A DNA stretch of 64,000 nucleotides. Source: Phocoena phocoena (lineage: Eukaryota; Chordata; Mammalia; Artiodactyla; Phocoenidae). Of the stretch, positions 9,297 to 23,255 are shown piece after piece. The stretch lies in assembly GCF_963924675.1 (NCBI RefSeq), contig NW_027077403.1, forward strand, positions 291,001-355,000, written 5' to 3'. Within the stretch, counting starts at the first letter, position 1; every line of letters starts with the position of its first letter. A program made the position numbers and the translations under genes. The notes beneath the pieces were generated by a model. The model did not search any database and was not told the DNA's origin. It worked only from the letters and a program-made list of their open reading frames with translations.

Positions 9297-11036
9297 TTGG
9301 CCAAAAAGGGCTTATGCGTTTTTTCCTGAATATATTCAGGAAAAAACGCATACGCCCTTTTTGACCAAGTGCATCATTGTCGACGTTGTGCCTCTTTTCC
9401 TATGCTTTCAGGGCAATTCCAGTCTACCCCCTGCAATCGTTTTCCTGAAATTCTGCCCCGCTTTCAAGTCCCTTTCGCAGGTTTACTTCAATATATTTTT
9501 GGAGGATAGCTGTCATTTATAACTCTGCAGGTTTGTGAATTACAGTGCCCCTGAGCTCCTTTCTTCAACTCGCTTTCTTGTGAGGTGGGCACAAAACCGC
9601 AGGATTGCTTCAGGCCCTAATCTGTATCCGGCATGGCACGCTGAGCATTTGGTTAATTCCTCTTCCTGGTGGGAAATGAGCGTTACATTTGCCCGTGCAG
9701 ACACCTACAGCTAGTCTCTCATTGGTTCTCCTTATTCCTGTTCATCTTGCACAGAAATTGCAAGCTGTGCCAAACAGGAGGTTAAAGGCACTGACTCTCC
9801 AAGCGGGGAGAGTGTTAGTAAAGCATCTGGAATGGTGAACCCGAGGACCCGGATACGAAAACTGAGATGCATTTTAAATCGTTTCCCAATCACACGGTGG
9901 ACGATACTCTGGGTTTCCCATGCATGTTTTAGCTGGAGGAAGAATCCCTTGAAGCTGGAGAGTTGGGACCCAAGGAATGAGTACCATGCAGTATGACTTC
10001 AAAGGGTCTGCATTTGCTCACCGAAACTCACCAATGCTATCAGCCTGAACTGTCCAGCCTTATGTCTCAACCAGCTCTGGGTGTAGATGTGTTAAATCCC
10101 GGTTGCATCACATGCCCTGAGTGAATTATTTAAGAATTGCTCTCTATTTCACTGTCTTTTGTTTTCGAAATTTATTTTGATAATGGGATTTATCGGATTT
10201 TCACTGCTGCGTTTCGGCCGCTGTACACACACTTGAATCTCTTACGGAGACATATATATCCATGGGTTTTAAGATTCTTCCTAGTCAGGTATATTCCTAG
10301 GCGTTGAATATGTGGTATTGGGTCCATTTCGTTGAGCAAGGAGTAGGTCTTGTCTATTACATATTTGGCTTATGGAATGTTATCTGTGCTAATTTCAGTC
10401 TCTGGTTTTATGCAGCACCCCAAGGCACCTTTTCCCATAAGCAAGCACTAGTTGGTTTTCTAAATTTGAGACCCTCTTCTGTTTTGTAATTCAGTTCATG
10501 TGTAGTCAAGTTTACATTCCGTGTATTAGTGATATCTTATGATGTTTCTTTTTCTGTGTGACGTAGTTCACGTAGAATCACCGTACCTGCATCCACTCAC
10601 TATGCCGCTACGGGCCTGATGACACAGATTTCACTGCTGAGTGATATTGCATTGTACGTACGTGCCACAACTTCTTTATCCATTTTTTGCTTTCTGGGAT
10701 ATTTACCTGATATTGCAGACGAGCTTCTTGTGAACACAGCCGTCCCAAATATTGGGGTGCTGTCTGTTTTTGATTTTTATTTCCGTACGCTATAGCACCA
10801 TAAGTGGAAGTGCCATAGGCTGTGTTGCTTTGTTTCTTACGTGTTTCAGGAAACACCATACACTTCTCCAGGGTGGCTGCTGGCAATTTACATCCTGCCA
10901 ATCAGCATAACAAGGCTCCCTGTTCTCCATATCCTGTCCTACCTTTCTGGATTTTACACTTTTTTCAGATGGCCCTTTTGCCCGGAGGGCAGTGAGACTT
11001 CATTGTAGTGCAGATTTCCTTTACAGGCTTGCTTGG
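9297..11036. repeat. Satellite monomer M2
   Basis: 1740 bp. Palindrome 9297-9368 has a mismatch in each arm (gggcttatg on the left, ttgaccaa on the right). A 6-bp loss near 10158 (cactgtcttttgttttcg instead of ctgtctttgtgttttg) explains the short length. Confidence 0.9.
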
Positions 11037-12782
11037 TTGGCCAAAAAGGGTGTATGCGTTTTTTCCTGAATATATTCAGGAAAAAACGCATACGCCCTTT
11101 TTGACCAAGTGCATCATTGTCGACGTTGTGCCTCTTTTCCTATGCTTTCAGGGCAATTCCTGTCTACCCCCTGCAATCGTTTTCCTGAAATTCTGCCCCG
11201 CTTTCAAGTCCCCTTCGCAGGTTTACTTCAATATATTTTTGGAGGATAGCTGTCATTTATAACTCTGCAGGTTTGTGAATTACAGTGCCCCTGAGCTCCT
11301 TTCTTCAACTCGCTTTCTTGTGAGCTGGGCACAAAACCGCAGGATTGCTTCAGGCCCTAATCTGTTTCCGGCATGGCACACTGAGCCTTTGGTTAATTCC
11401 TCTTCCTGGTGGGAAATGAGCGTTACATTGGCCCGTGCAGACACCTACAGCTAGTCTCTCATTGGTTCTCCCTATTCCTGTTCATCTTGCACAGAAATTG
11501 CAAGCTGTGCCAACCAGGAGGTTAAAGGCACTGACTCTCCAAGCGGGGAGAGTGTTAGTAAAGCATCTGGAATGGTGAACCCGAGGACCAGGATACGAAA
11601 ACTGAGATGCATTTTAAATCGTCTCCCAATCACACGGTGGACGATACTCTGGGTTTCCCATGCATGTTTTAGCTGGAGGAAGAATCCCTTGAACCTGGAG
11701 AGTTGGGACCCAAGGAATGAGTACCATGCAGTATGACTTCAAAGGGTCTGCATTTGCTCACCGAAACTCACCAATGCTATCAGCCTGAACTGTCCAGCCT
11801 TATGTCTCAACCAGCTCTGGGTGTAGATGTGTTAAATCCCGGTTGCATCACATGCCCTGAGTGAATTATTTAAGAATTGCTCTCTATTTCACTGTCTTTG
11901 TGTTTTGTTTTCGAAATTTATTTTGATAATGGGATTTATCGGATTTTCACTGCTGCCTTTCGGCCGCTGTACACACACTTGATTCTCTTACGGAGACATA
12001 TATATCCATGGGTTTTAAGATTCTTCCTAGTCAGGTATATTCCTAGGCGTTGAATATGTGGTGTTGGGTCCATTTCGTTAAGCAAGGAGTAGGTCTTGTC
12101 TATTACATATTTGGCTTATGGAATGTTATCTGTGCTAATTTCAGTCTCTGGTTTTATGCAGCACCCCAAGGCACCTTTTCCCATAAGCAAGCACTAGTTG
12201 GTTTTCTAAATTTGAGACCCTCTTCTGTTTTGTAATTCAGTTCATGTGTAGTCAAGTTTAGATTCCGTGTATTAGTGATATCTTATGATGTTTCTTTTTC
12301 TGTGTGACGTAGTTCACGTAGAATCACCGTACCTGCATCCACTCACTATGCCGCTACGGGCCTGATGACACAGATTTCACTGCTGAGTGATATTGCATTG
12401 TACGTACGTGCCACAACTTCTTTATCCATTTTTTGCTTTCTGGGATATTTACCTGATATTGCAGACGAGCTTCTTGTGAACACAGCCGTCCCAAATATTG
12501 GGGTGGCTGTCTGTTTTTGATTTTTATTTCCGTACGCTATAGGACCATAAGTGGAAGTGCCGTAGGCTGTGTTGCTTTATTTCTTACGTGTTTCAGAAAC
12601 ACCACAAACTTCTCCAGGGTGGCTGTCACAATTTACATCCTGCCAATCAGCATAACAAGGCTCCCTGTTCTCCATATCCTGTCCTACCTTTCTGGATTTT
12701 ACCCTTTTTTCAGATGGCCCTTTTGCCCAGGGGGGCAGTGAGATTTCATTGTAGTGCAGATTTCCTTTACAGGCTTGCTTGA
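11037..12782. repeat. Satellite monomer M3
   Basis: 1746 bp. Palindrome 11037-11108 with one left-arm mismatch (gggtgtatg) and ttgaccaa on the right. Near 12623 it reads ggctgtcacaattt, close to the antisense L1 ggctgtaccaattt. Confidence 0.9.
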
Positions 12783-14529
12783 TTGGCCAAAAAGGGCATA
12801 TGCGTTTTTTCCTGAATATATTCAGGAAAAAACGCATACGCCCTTTTTGGCCAAGTGCATCATTGTCGACGTTCAGCCTCTTTTCCTATGCTTTCAGGGC
12901 AATTCCAGTCTACCCCCTGCAATCGTTTTCCTGAAATTCTGCCCCGCTTTCAAGTCCCCTTCGCAGGCTTACTTCAATATATTTTTGGAGGATAGCTGTC
13001 ATTTATAACTCTGCAGGTTTGTGAATTACAGTGCCCCTGAGCTCCTTTCTTCAACTCGCTTTCTTGTGAGCTGGGCACAAAACCGCAGGATTGCTTAAGG
13101 CCCTAATCTGTTTTCAGCAGGGCACGCTGAGCCTTTGTTTAATTCCTCTTCCTGGTCGGCAATGAGCATTACATTTGCCCGTGCAGACACGTACAGCTAG
13201 TCTCTCATTGGTTCTCCCTATTCCTGTTCATCTTGCACAGAAATTGCAAGCTGTGCCAAACAGGAGGTTAAAGGCACTGACTCTCCAAGCGAAGAGAGTG
13301 TTAGTAAAGCATCTGGAATGGTGAACCCGAGGAACAGGATACGAAAATTGAGATGCATTTTAAATCGTTTCCCAATCACACGGTGGACGATACTCTGGGT
13401 TTCCCATGCATGTTTTAGCTGGAGGAAGAATGCCTTGAACCTGAAGAGTTGGGACCCATGGAATGGGTACCATGCAGTATGACTTCAAAGGGTCTGCATT
13501 TGCTCACCGAAACACACCAATGCTATCAGCCTGAAGTGTCCAGCCTTATGTCTCAACAAGCTCTGGGTGTAGATGTGGTCAATCCCGGTTGCATCACATG
13601 CCCTGAGTGAATTATTTAAGAATTGCTCTCTATTTCACTGTCTTTGTGTTTTGTTTTTGAAATTTATTTTGATAATGGGATTTATCGGATTTTCACTGCT
13701 GAATTTATGCCGCTGTACCCACGCTTGATTCTCTTACAGAGACATATAAATCCATGGGTTTTAAGATTCTTCCTATTCAGGTATATTCCTAGGCGTTGAA
13801 TATGTGGTTTTGAGTCCATTTCGTTGAGCAAGGAGTAGGTCTTGTGTATTACATATTTGGCTTATGGAATGTTATCTGTGCTAATTTCAGTCTCTGGTTT
13901 TATGCAGCACCCCAACGCACCTTTCCCCATAAGCAAGCACTAGTTGGTTTTCTAAATTTGAGACCCTGTTCTGTTTTGTAATTCAGTTCATGTGTAGTCA
14001 AGTTTACATTCCATGTATTAGTGATATCTTATGATGTTTCTTTTTCTGTGTGACGTAGTTCACGTAGAATCACCGTACCTGCATCCACTCACTATGCCTC
14101 TACGGGCCTGATGACACAGGTTTCATTGCTGAGTGATACTGCATTGCACGTATGTGCCACAACTTCTTTATCCATTTTTTGCTTTCTGGGATATTTAACT
14201 GGTACTGTAGACGAGCTTCTTGGGAACACAGCCGTCCCAAATTTTGGGGTGGCTCTCTGTTTTTGATTTTAATTTCCCTAAGGAATAGGAACATAAGTGC
14301 AATTGCCATAGGCTGTGTTGCTTCATTTCTTACGTGTTTCAGGAAACACCATACACTTCTCCAGGGTGGCTGTTGGCAATTTACATCCTGACAATCAGCA
14401 TAACAAGGCTCCCTTTTCTCCATATCCTGTCCTATCTTTCTGGATTTTACACTTTTTTCAGATGGCACTTTTGCCTGGGGGGCAGTGAGACTTGATTGTA
14501 GTGCAGATTTCCTTTACAGGCTTGCTTGG
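12783..14529. repeat. Satellite monomer M4
   Basis: 1747 bp. Palindrome 12783-12854 (gggcatatg on the left). The region 13660-13810 is of the older type (tttttgaaattt, tttatgccg, tgagtcc), and near 14236 the aattttggggtggctctctg variant appears. Confidence 0.9.
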
Positions 14530-16275
14530 TTGGCCAAAAAGGGCGTATGCGTTTTTTCCTGAATATATTCAGGATAAAACGCATACGCCCTTTTTGGCCA
14601 AGTGCATCATTGTCGACGTTCTGCCTCTTTTCCTATGCTTTCAGGGCAATACCAGTCTACCCCCTGCAATCGTTTTCCTGAAATTCAGCCCCGCTTTCAA
14701 ATCCCCTTCGCAGGCTTACTTCAATATATTTTTGGAGGATAGCTGTCATTTATAACTCTGCAGGTTTGTGAATTACAGTGCCCCTGAGCTCCTTTCTTCA
14801 ACTCGCTTTCTTGTGAGCTGGGCACAGAGCCGCAGAATTGCTTCAGGCCCTAATCTGTTTCCGGCAGGGCACACTGAGCCTTTGGTTAATTCCTCTTCCT
14901 GGTGGGAAATGAGCGTTACATTTGCCCGTGCAGACACCTATAGCTAGTCTCTCATTGGTTCTCCCTATTCCTGTTCAACTTGCAAAGAAATTGCAAGCTG
15001 TGCCAAACAGGAGGTTAAAGGCACTGACTCTCCAAGCTGGGAGAGTGTTAGTAAAGCATCTGGAATGGTGATCCCGAGGACCAGGATACGAAAACTGAGA
15101 TGCATTTTAAGTCGTTTCCCAATCACACGGTGGACCATACTGTGGGTTTCCCATGCATGTTTTAGCTGGAGGAAGAATCCCTTGAACCTGAAGAGTTGGG
15201 ACCCATTGAATGGGTACCATGCAGTATGACTTCAAAGGGTCTGCATTTGCTCACCGAAACTCACCAATGCTATCAGCCTGAAGTGTCCAGCCTTATGTCT
15301 CACCCAGCTCTGGGTGTAGATGTGGTCAATCCCGGTTGCATCACATGCCCTGAGTGAATTATTTAAGAATTGCTCTCTATTTCACTGTCTTCGTGTTTTG
15401 TTTTCGAAATTTATTTTGATAATGGGATTTATCGGATTTTCACTGCTGCGTTTCGGCCGCTGTACACACGCTTGATTCTCTGACGGAGACATATATATCC
15501 ATGGGTTTCAAGATTCTTCCTAGTCAGGTATATTCCTAGGCGTTGAATATGTGGTGTTGGGTCCATTTCGTTGAGCAAGGAGTAGGTCTTGTCTATTACA
15601 TATTTGGCTTATGGAAAGTTATCTGTGCTAATTTCAGTCTCTGGTTTTATGCAGCACCCCAAGGCACCTTTCCCCATAAGCAAGCACTAGTTGGTTTTCT
15701 AAATTTGAGACCCTGTTCTGTTTTGTAATTAAGTTCATGTGTAGTCAAGTTTACATTCCGTGTATTAGTGATATCTTATGATGTTTCTTTTTCTGTGTGA
15801 CGTAGTTCACGTAGAATCACCGTACCTGCATCCACTCACTATGCCGCTACGGGCCTGATGACACAGATTTCATTGCTGAGTGATATTGCATTGTACGTAC
15901 GTGCCACAACTTCTTTATCCATTTTTGCTTTCTGGGATATTTACCTGGTACTGTAGACGAGCTTCTTGGGAACACAGCCGTCCCAAACTTTGGGGTGGCT
16001 CTCTGTTTTTGATTTTAATTTCCCTAAGGAATAGGACCATAAGTGCAATGGCCATAGGCTGTGTTGCTTTGTTTCTTACGTGTTTCAGGAAACACCATAC
16101 ACTTCTCCAGGGTGGCTGCTGGGATTTTACATCCTGCCAATCAGCATAACAAGGCTCCCTGTTCTCCATATCCTGTCCTACCTTTCTGGAATTTACACTT
16201 TTTTCAGATGGCCCTTTTGCCCGGGGGGCAGTGAGACTTCATTGTAGTGCAGATTTCTTTTACAGGCTTGCTTGG
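14530..16275. repeat. Satellite monomer M5
   Basis: 1746 bp. Palindrome 14530-14601 with one substitution near the dyad of the right arm (aggataaaacg). Near 15987 it carries the aactttggggtggctctctg variant. Confidence 0.9.
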
Positions 16276-18022
16276 TTGGCCAAAAAGGGCATATGCGTTT
16301 TTTCCTGAATATATTCAGGAAAAAACGCATACGCCCTTTTTGGCCAAGTGCATCATTGTCGACGTTGTGCCTCTTTTCCTATGCTTTCAGGGCAATTCCA
16401 GTCTACCCCCTGCAATCGTTTTCCTGAAATTCTGCCCCGCTTTCAAGTCCCCTTCACAGGCTTCCTTCAATATATTTTTGGAGGATAGCTGTCATTTATA
16501 ACTCTGCAGGTTTGTGAATTACAGTGCCCCTGAGCTCCTTTCTTCAACTCGCTTTCTTGTGAGCTAGGCACAAAACCGCAGGATTGCTTCAGGCCCTAAT
16601 CTGTTTCCAGCAGGGCACGCTGAGCCTTTGTTTAATTCCTCTTTCTGGTCGTCAATGAGCGTTACATTTGCCCGTGCAGACACCTACAGCTAGTCTCTCA
16701 TTGGTTCTCCCTATTCCTGTTCATCTTGCACAGAAATTGCAAGCTGTGCCAAAGAGGAGGTTAAAGGCACTGACTCTCCAAGCGGGGAGAGTGTTAGTAA
16801 AGCATCTGGAATGGTGAACCCGAGGACCAGGATACGAAAACTGAGATGCATTTTAAATCGTTTCCCAATCACACGGTGGACGATACTCTGGGTTTCCCAT
16901 GCATGTTTTAGCTGGAGGAAGAATCCCTTGAATCTGGAGATTTGGGACCCATGGAATGGGTACCATGCAGTATGACTTCAAAGGGTCTGCATTTGCTCAC
17001 CGAAACTCACCAATGCTATCAGCCTGAAGTGTCCAGCCTTATGTCTCAACCAGCTCTGGGTGTAGATGTGGTCAATCGCGGTTGCATCACATGCCCTGAG
17101 TGAATTATTTAAGAATTGCTCTCTATTTCACTGTCTTTGTGTTTTGTTTTTGAAATTTATTTTGATAATGGGATTTATCGGATTTTCACTGCTGCGTTTC
17201 GGCCGCTGTACACACGCTTGATTCTCTTACGGAGACATATATATCCATGGGTTTTAAGATTCTTCCTAGTCAGGTATATTCCTAGGCGTTGAATATGTGG
17301 TGTTGGGTCCATTTCGCTGAGCAAGGAGTAGGTCTTGTCTATTACATATTTGGCTTATGGAAAGTTACCTGTGCTAATTTCAGTCTCTTCTTTTATGCAA
17401 CACCCCAAGGCACCTTTCCCCATAAGCAAGCACTAGTTGGTTTTCTAAATTTGAGACCCTGTTCTGTTTTGTCATTCAGTTCATGTGTAGTCAAGTTTAC
17501 ATTCCGTGTATTAGTGATATCTTATGATGTTTCTTTTTCTGTGTGACGTAGTTCACGTAGAATCACCGTTCCTGCATCCACTCACTATGCCGCTACGGGC
17601 CTGATGACACAGATTTCATTGCTGAGTGATATTGCATTGTACGTACGTGCCACAACTTCTTTATCCATTTTTTGCTTTCTGGGATATTTACCTGATACTG
17701 TAGACGAGCTTCCTGTGAACACAGCCGTCCCAATTATTGGGGTGGCTGTCTGTTTTTGATTTTAATTTCCGCAAGCTATAGGACCATAAGTGGAAGTGCC
17801 ATAGGCTGTGTTGCTTTGTTTCTTACGTGTTTCAGGAAACACCATACACTTCTCCAGGGTGGCTGCTGGCAATTTACATCCTGCCAATCACCATAACAAG
17901 GCTCCCTGTTCTCCATATCCTGTCCTACCTTTCTGGATTTTACACTTTTTTCAGATGGCCCTTTGGCCCGGGGGGCAGTGAGACTTCATTGTAGTGCAGA
18001 TTTCCTTTACAGGCTTGCTTGG
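16276..18022. repeat. Satellite monomer M6
   Basis: 1747 bp. Palindrome 16276-16347 with one mismatch (gggcatatg). A private change ctcttcttttatgcaac lies near 17384. Confidence 0.9.
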
Positions 18023-19768
18023 TTGGCCAAAAAGGGCGTATGCGTTTTTTCCTGAATATATTCAGGAAAAAACGCATATGCCCTTTTTGGCCAAGTGCAT
18101 CATTGTCAACGATCTGCCTCTTTTTCTATGCTTTCAGGGCAATTCCAGTCTACCCCCTGCAATCGTTTTCCTGAAATTCTGCCCCGCTTTCAAGTCCCCT
18201 TCGCAGGCTTACTTCAATATATTTTTGGAGGATAGCTGTCATTTATAACACTGCAGGTTTGTGAATTACAGTGCCCCTGAGCTCCTTTCTTCAACTCGCT
18301 TTCTTGTGAGCTGGGCACAAAGCCGCAGGATTGCTTCAGGCCCTAATCTGTTTCCGGCAGGGCTCACTGAGACTTTGGTTATTTCCTCTTCTTGGTGGGA
18401 AATGAGCGTTACATATGCCCGTGCAGACACCTAGAGCTAGTGTCTCATTCGTTCTCCCTATTCCTGTTCATCTTGCACAGAAATTGCAAGCTGTGCCAAA
18501 CAGGAGGTTAAAGGCACTGACTCTCCAAGCAGGGAGAGTGTTAGTAAAGCATCAGGAATGGTGAACCCAAGGACCAGGATACGAAAACTGAGATGCATTT
18601 TAAATCGTTTCCCAATCACACGGTGGACCATACTGTGGGTTTCCCATGCATGTTTCAGCTGGAGGAAGAATCCCTTGTACCTGAAGAGTTGGGACCCATG
18701 GAATAGGTACAATGCACTATGACTTCAAAGGGTCTGCATTTGCTCACCGAAACTCACCAATGCTATCAGCCGAAGTGTCCAGCCTTATGTCTCAACAAGC
18801 TCTGGGTGTATAGGTGGTCAATCCCAGTTGCATCACATGCCCTGAGTGAATTATTTAAGAGTTGCTCTCTATTTCACTGTCTTTCTGTTTTGTTTTTGAA
18901 ATTTATTTTGATAATGGGATTTATCGGATTTTCACTGCTGCGTTTATTCCGCTGTACACACGCTTGATTCTCTTATGGAGACATATAAATCCATGTGTTT
19001 TAAGATTCTTCCTAGTCAGGTATATTCCTAGGCATTGTATATGTGGTGTTGAGTCCATTTCGTTGAGCAAGGAGTAGGTCTTGTCTATTACATATTTGGC
19101 TTATGGATAGTTATCTGTGCTAATTTCAGTCTCTGGTTTTATGCAGCACCCCAAGGCTCCTTTCCCCATAAGCAAGCACTAGTTGGTTTTCTAAATTTGA
19201 GACCCTGTTCTCTTTTGTAATTCAGTTCATGTGTAGTCAAGTTTACATTCCGTGTATTAGTGATATCTTATGATGTTTATTTTTCTGTGTGACGTAGTTC
19301 ACGTAGAATCACCGTACCTGCATCCACTCACTATGCCGCTACAGGCCTGATGACACAGATTTCATTGCTGAGTGATATTGCATTGCACGTACGTGGCACA
19401 ACTTCTTTATCCATTTTTTGCTTTCTGGGATATTTACCTGGTACTGTAGACGAGCTTCTTGGGAACACAGCCGTCCCAAACTTTGGGGTGGCTCTCTGTT
19501 TTTCATTTTAATTTCCCTAAGCAATAGGACCATAAGTGCAATTGCCATAGGCTGTGTTGCTTTATTTCTTACGTGTTTCAGGAAACACCATACACTTCTC
19601 CAGAGTGGCTGTTCACAATTTACATCCTGCCAATCAGCATAACAAGGCTCCCTGTTCTCAATATCCTGTCCTACCTTTCTGGATTTTACACTTTTTTCAG
19701 ATGGCCCTTTTGCCCGAGGTGCAGTGAGACTTCATTTTAGTGCAGATATCCTTTACAGGCTTGCTTGG
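18023..19768. repeat. Satellite monomer M7
   Basis: 1746 bp. Palindrome 18023-18094 (right arm catatgccc). It carries the rare cctagagctagtgtctcattcg variant at about 18430, shared with M16. Older-type L1 3' UTR states lie in 18890-19060, and near 19608 it reads ggctgttcacaattt. Confidence 0.9.
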
Positions 19769-21501
19769 TTGGCCAAAAAGTGCGTATGCGTTTTTTCCTG
19801 AATATATTCAGGAATAAAACGCATACGCCCTTTTTGGCCAAGTGCATCATTGTCGACGTTTTGCCTCTTTTCCTATGCTTTCAGGGCAATTCCAGTCTAC
19901 CCCCTGCAATCGTTTTCCTGAAATTCTGCCCCGCTTTCAAGTCCCCTTCGCAGGCTTACTTCAATATATTTTTGGAGGATAGCTGTCATTTATAACTCTG
20001 CAGGTTTATGAATTACAGTGCCCCTGAGCTCCTTTCTTCAACTCGCTTTCTTGTGAGCTGGGCACAAAACCGCAGGATTGCTTCAGGCCCTAATCTGTTT
20101 CCAGCAGGGCACACTGAGCCTTTGTTTAATTCCTCTTCCTGGTGGGCAATTAGCGTTACATTTGCCCGTGCAGACACCTACAGCTAGTCTCTCATTGGAT
20201 CTCCCTATTCCTGTTCATCTTGCACAGAAATTGCAAGCTGTGCCAAAGAGGAGGTTAAAGGCACTGACTCTCCAAGCGGGGAGAGTGTTAGTAAAGCATC
20301 TGGAATGGTGAACCCGAGGACCAGGATACGAAAACTGAGATGCATTTTAAATCGTTTCCCAATCACACGGTGAGCGATACTCTGGGTTTCCCATGCATGT
20401 TTTAGCTGGAGGAAGAATCCCTTGAACCTGGAGAGTTGGGACCCATGGAATGGGTACCATGCAGTATGACTTCAAAGGGTCTGCATTTGCTCACGGAAAC
20501 TCACCAATGCTATCAGCCTGAAGTGTCCAGCCTTATGTCTCAACCAGCTCTGGGTGTAGATGTGGTCAATCCCGGTTGCATCACATGCCCTGAGTGAATT
20601 ATTTAAGAATTGCTCTGTATTTCACTGTCTTTGTGTTTTGTTTTCGAAATTTATTTTGATAATGGGATTTATCGGATTTTCACTGCTGCGTTTCGGCCGC
20701 TGTACACACGCTTGATTCTCTTACGGAGACATATATATCAATGGGTTTTAAAATTCTTCCTAGTCAGGTATATTCCTAAGCGTTGAATATGTGGTGTTGG
20801 GTCCATTTCGTTGAGCAAGGAGTAGGTCTTGTCTATTATATATTTGTCTTATGGAATGTTATCTGTGCTAATTTCAGTCTCTGGATTTATGCAGCACCCC
20901 AAGGCACCTTTCCCCATAAGCAAGCACTTGGTGGCTTACTAAATTTGAGACCCTGTTCTGTTTTGTAATTCAGTTCATGTGTAGTCAAGTTTACATTCCG
21001 TGTATTAGTGATATCTTATGATGTTTCTTTTTCTGTGTGACGTAGTTCATGTAGAATCACCGTACCTGCATCCACTCAATATGCCCCTACGGGCCTGATG
21101 ACACAGATTTCATTGCTGAGTGATATTGCATTGTACATACGTGCCTCAACTTCTTTATCCATTTCTTGCTTTCTGGGATATTTACCTGATACTGTAGACG
21201 AGACGACCCAAATATTGGGGTGGCTGTCTGTTTTTGCTTTTAATTTCCGTAAGCTATAGGACCATAAGTGGAAGTGCCATAGGCTGTGTTGCTTTGTTTC
21301 TTACGTGTTTCAGGAAACACCATACACTTCTCCAGGGTGGCTGCTGGCAATTTACATCCTGTCAATCAGCATAACAAGGCTCCCTGTTCTCCATATCCTG
21401 TCCTACCTTTCTGGATTTTACACTTTTCTCAGATGGCCCTTTTGCCCCGGGGGGCAGTGAGACTTCATTGTAGTGCAGATTTCCTTTACAGGCTTGCTTG
21501 G
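19769..21501. repeat. Satellite monomer M8
   Basis: 1733 bp, the shortest. Palindrome 19769-19841 has agtgcg on the left against cgccct on the right and one extra base in the right arm. A deletion of about 16 bp at about 21203 removes cttcttgtgaacacag after gtagacgag. Confidence 0.9.
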
Positions 21502-23255
21502 TTGGCCAAAAAGGGCGTATGCGTTTTTTCCTGAATATATTCAGGAAAAAACGCATACGCCCTTTTTGGCCAAGTGCATCATTGTCGACGTTGTGCCTCT
21601 TTTCCTATGCTTTCAGGGCAATTCCAGTCTACCCCTTGCAATCGTTTTCCTGAAATTCTGCCCCGCTTTCAAGTCCCCTTCGCAGGCTTACTTCAATATA
21701 TTTTTGGAGGATAGCTGTCAATTATAACTCTGCAGGTTTGTGAATTACAGTGCCCCTGAGCTCCTTTCTTCAACTTGCTTTCTTGTGAGCTGGGCACAAA
21801 ACCGCAGGATTGCTTCAGGCCCTAATCTGTTTCCAGCAGGGCACACTGAGCCTTTGTTTAATTCCTCTTCCTGGTCGGCAATGAGCGTTACTTTTGCCCG
21901 TGGAGACACCTACAGCTAGTCTCTCATTGGTTCTACCTATTCCTGTTCATCTTGCACAGAAATTGCAAACTGTGCCAAACAGGAGGTTAAAGGCACTGAC
22001 TCTCCAAGCGGGGAGAGTGTTAGTAAAGTGTCTGGAATGGTGAACCCGAGGACAAGGATACGAAAACTGAGATCCATTTTAAATCGTTTCCCAATCTCAC
22101 GGTGTACCATACACTGTGTTTCCCATGCATGTTTTAGCTGAAGGAAGAATCCCTTGAACCTGGAGAGTTGGGACCCATGGAATGGGTACCATGCAGTATG
22201 ACTTCAAAGGGTCTGCATTTGCTCACCGAAACTCACCAATGCTATCAGCCTGAAGTGTCCAGCCTTATGTCTCAACCAGCTCTGGGTGTAGATGTGGTCA
22301 ATCCCGGTTGCATCACATGCCCTGAGTGAATTATTTAAGAATTGCTCTCTATTTCACTGTCTGTGTGTTTTGTTTTCGAAATTTATTTTGATAATGGGAT
22401 TTATCGGATTTTCACTGCTACGTTTCGACCGCAGTACACACGCTTGATTCTCTTACGGAGACATATATATCCATGGGTTTTAAGATTCTTCCTAGTCATG
22501 TATATTCCTAGGCGTTGAATATGTGGTGTTGGGTCCATTTCGTTGAGCAAGGAGTAGGTCTTGTCTATTACATACTTGGCTTATGGAAAGTTATCTGTGC
22601 TAATTTCAGTCTCTGCTTTTATGCAGCACCCCAAGGCACCTTTCCCCATAAGCAAGCACTAGTTGGTTTTCTAAATTTGAGACCCTGTTCTGTTTTGTAA
22701 TTCAGTTCATGTGTAGTCAAGTTTACATTCCGTGTATTAGTGATATCTTATGATGTTTCTTTTTCTGTGTGACGTAGTTCACGTAGAATCACCGTACCTG
22801 CATCCACTCACTATGCCGCTACGGGCCTGATGACACAGATTTCATTGCTGAGTGATATTGCATTGTACGTACGTGCCACAACTTCTTTATCCATTTTTTG
22901 CTTTCTGGGATATTTACCTGATACTGTAGACGAGCTTCTTGTGAACACAGCCGTCCCAAATATTGGGGTGGCTGTCTGTTTTTGATTTTAATTTCCGTAA
23001 GCTATAGGACCATAAGTGGAAGTGCCATAGGCTGTGTTGCTTTGTTTCTTATGTGTTTCAGGAAACACCATACACTTCTCCAGGGTGGCTGCTGGCAATT
23101 TACATCCTGCCAATCAGCATAACAAGGCTCCCTGTTCTCAATATCCTGTCCTACCTTTCTGGATTTTACCCTTTTTTCAGATGGGCCTTTTGCCCGGGGG
23201 GGGGGGGGCAGTGAGATTTCATTGTAGTGCAGATTTCCTTTACAGGCTTGCTTTG
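21502..23255. repeat. Satellite monomer M9
   Basis: 1754 bp, the longest. Palindrome 21502-21573 is perfect. The extra length comes mainly from a run of 13 G at 23196-23208, where most copies have 6 or 7. Confidence 0.9.
23196..23208. repeat. Poly-G homopolymer of 13
   Basis: Expansion of the short G run that precedes cagtgaga in every monomer, upstream of the palindrome. Confidence 0.85.

Noticed and set aside
9268..9522. An 84-codon plus-strand ORF recurring in almost every monomer across the palindrome
   Set aside because: It starts at a GTG, runs through the inverted repeat, resembles no protein and has no conservation beyond that of the surrounding satellite. Monomer homogenisation alone explains its recurrence.
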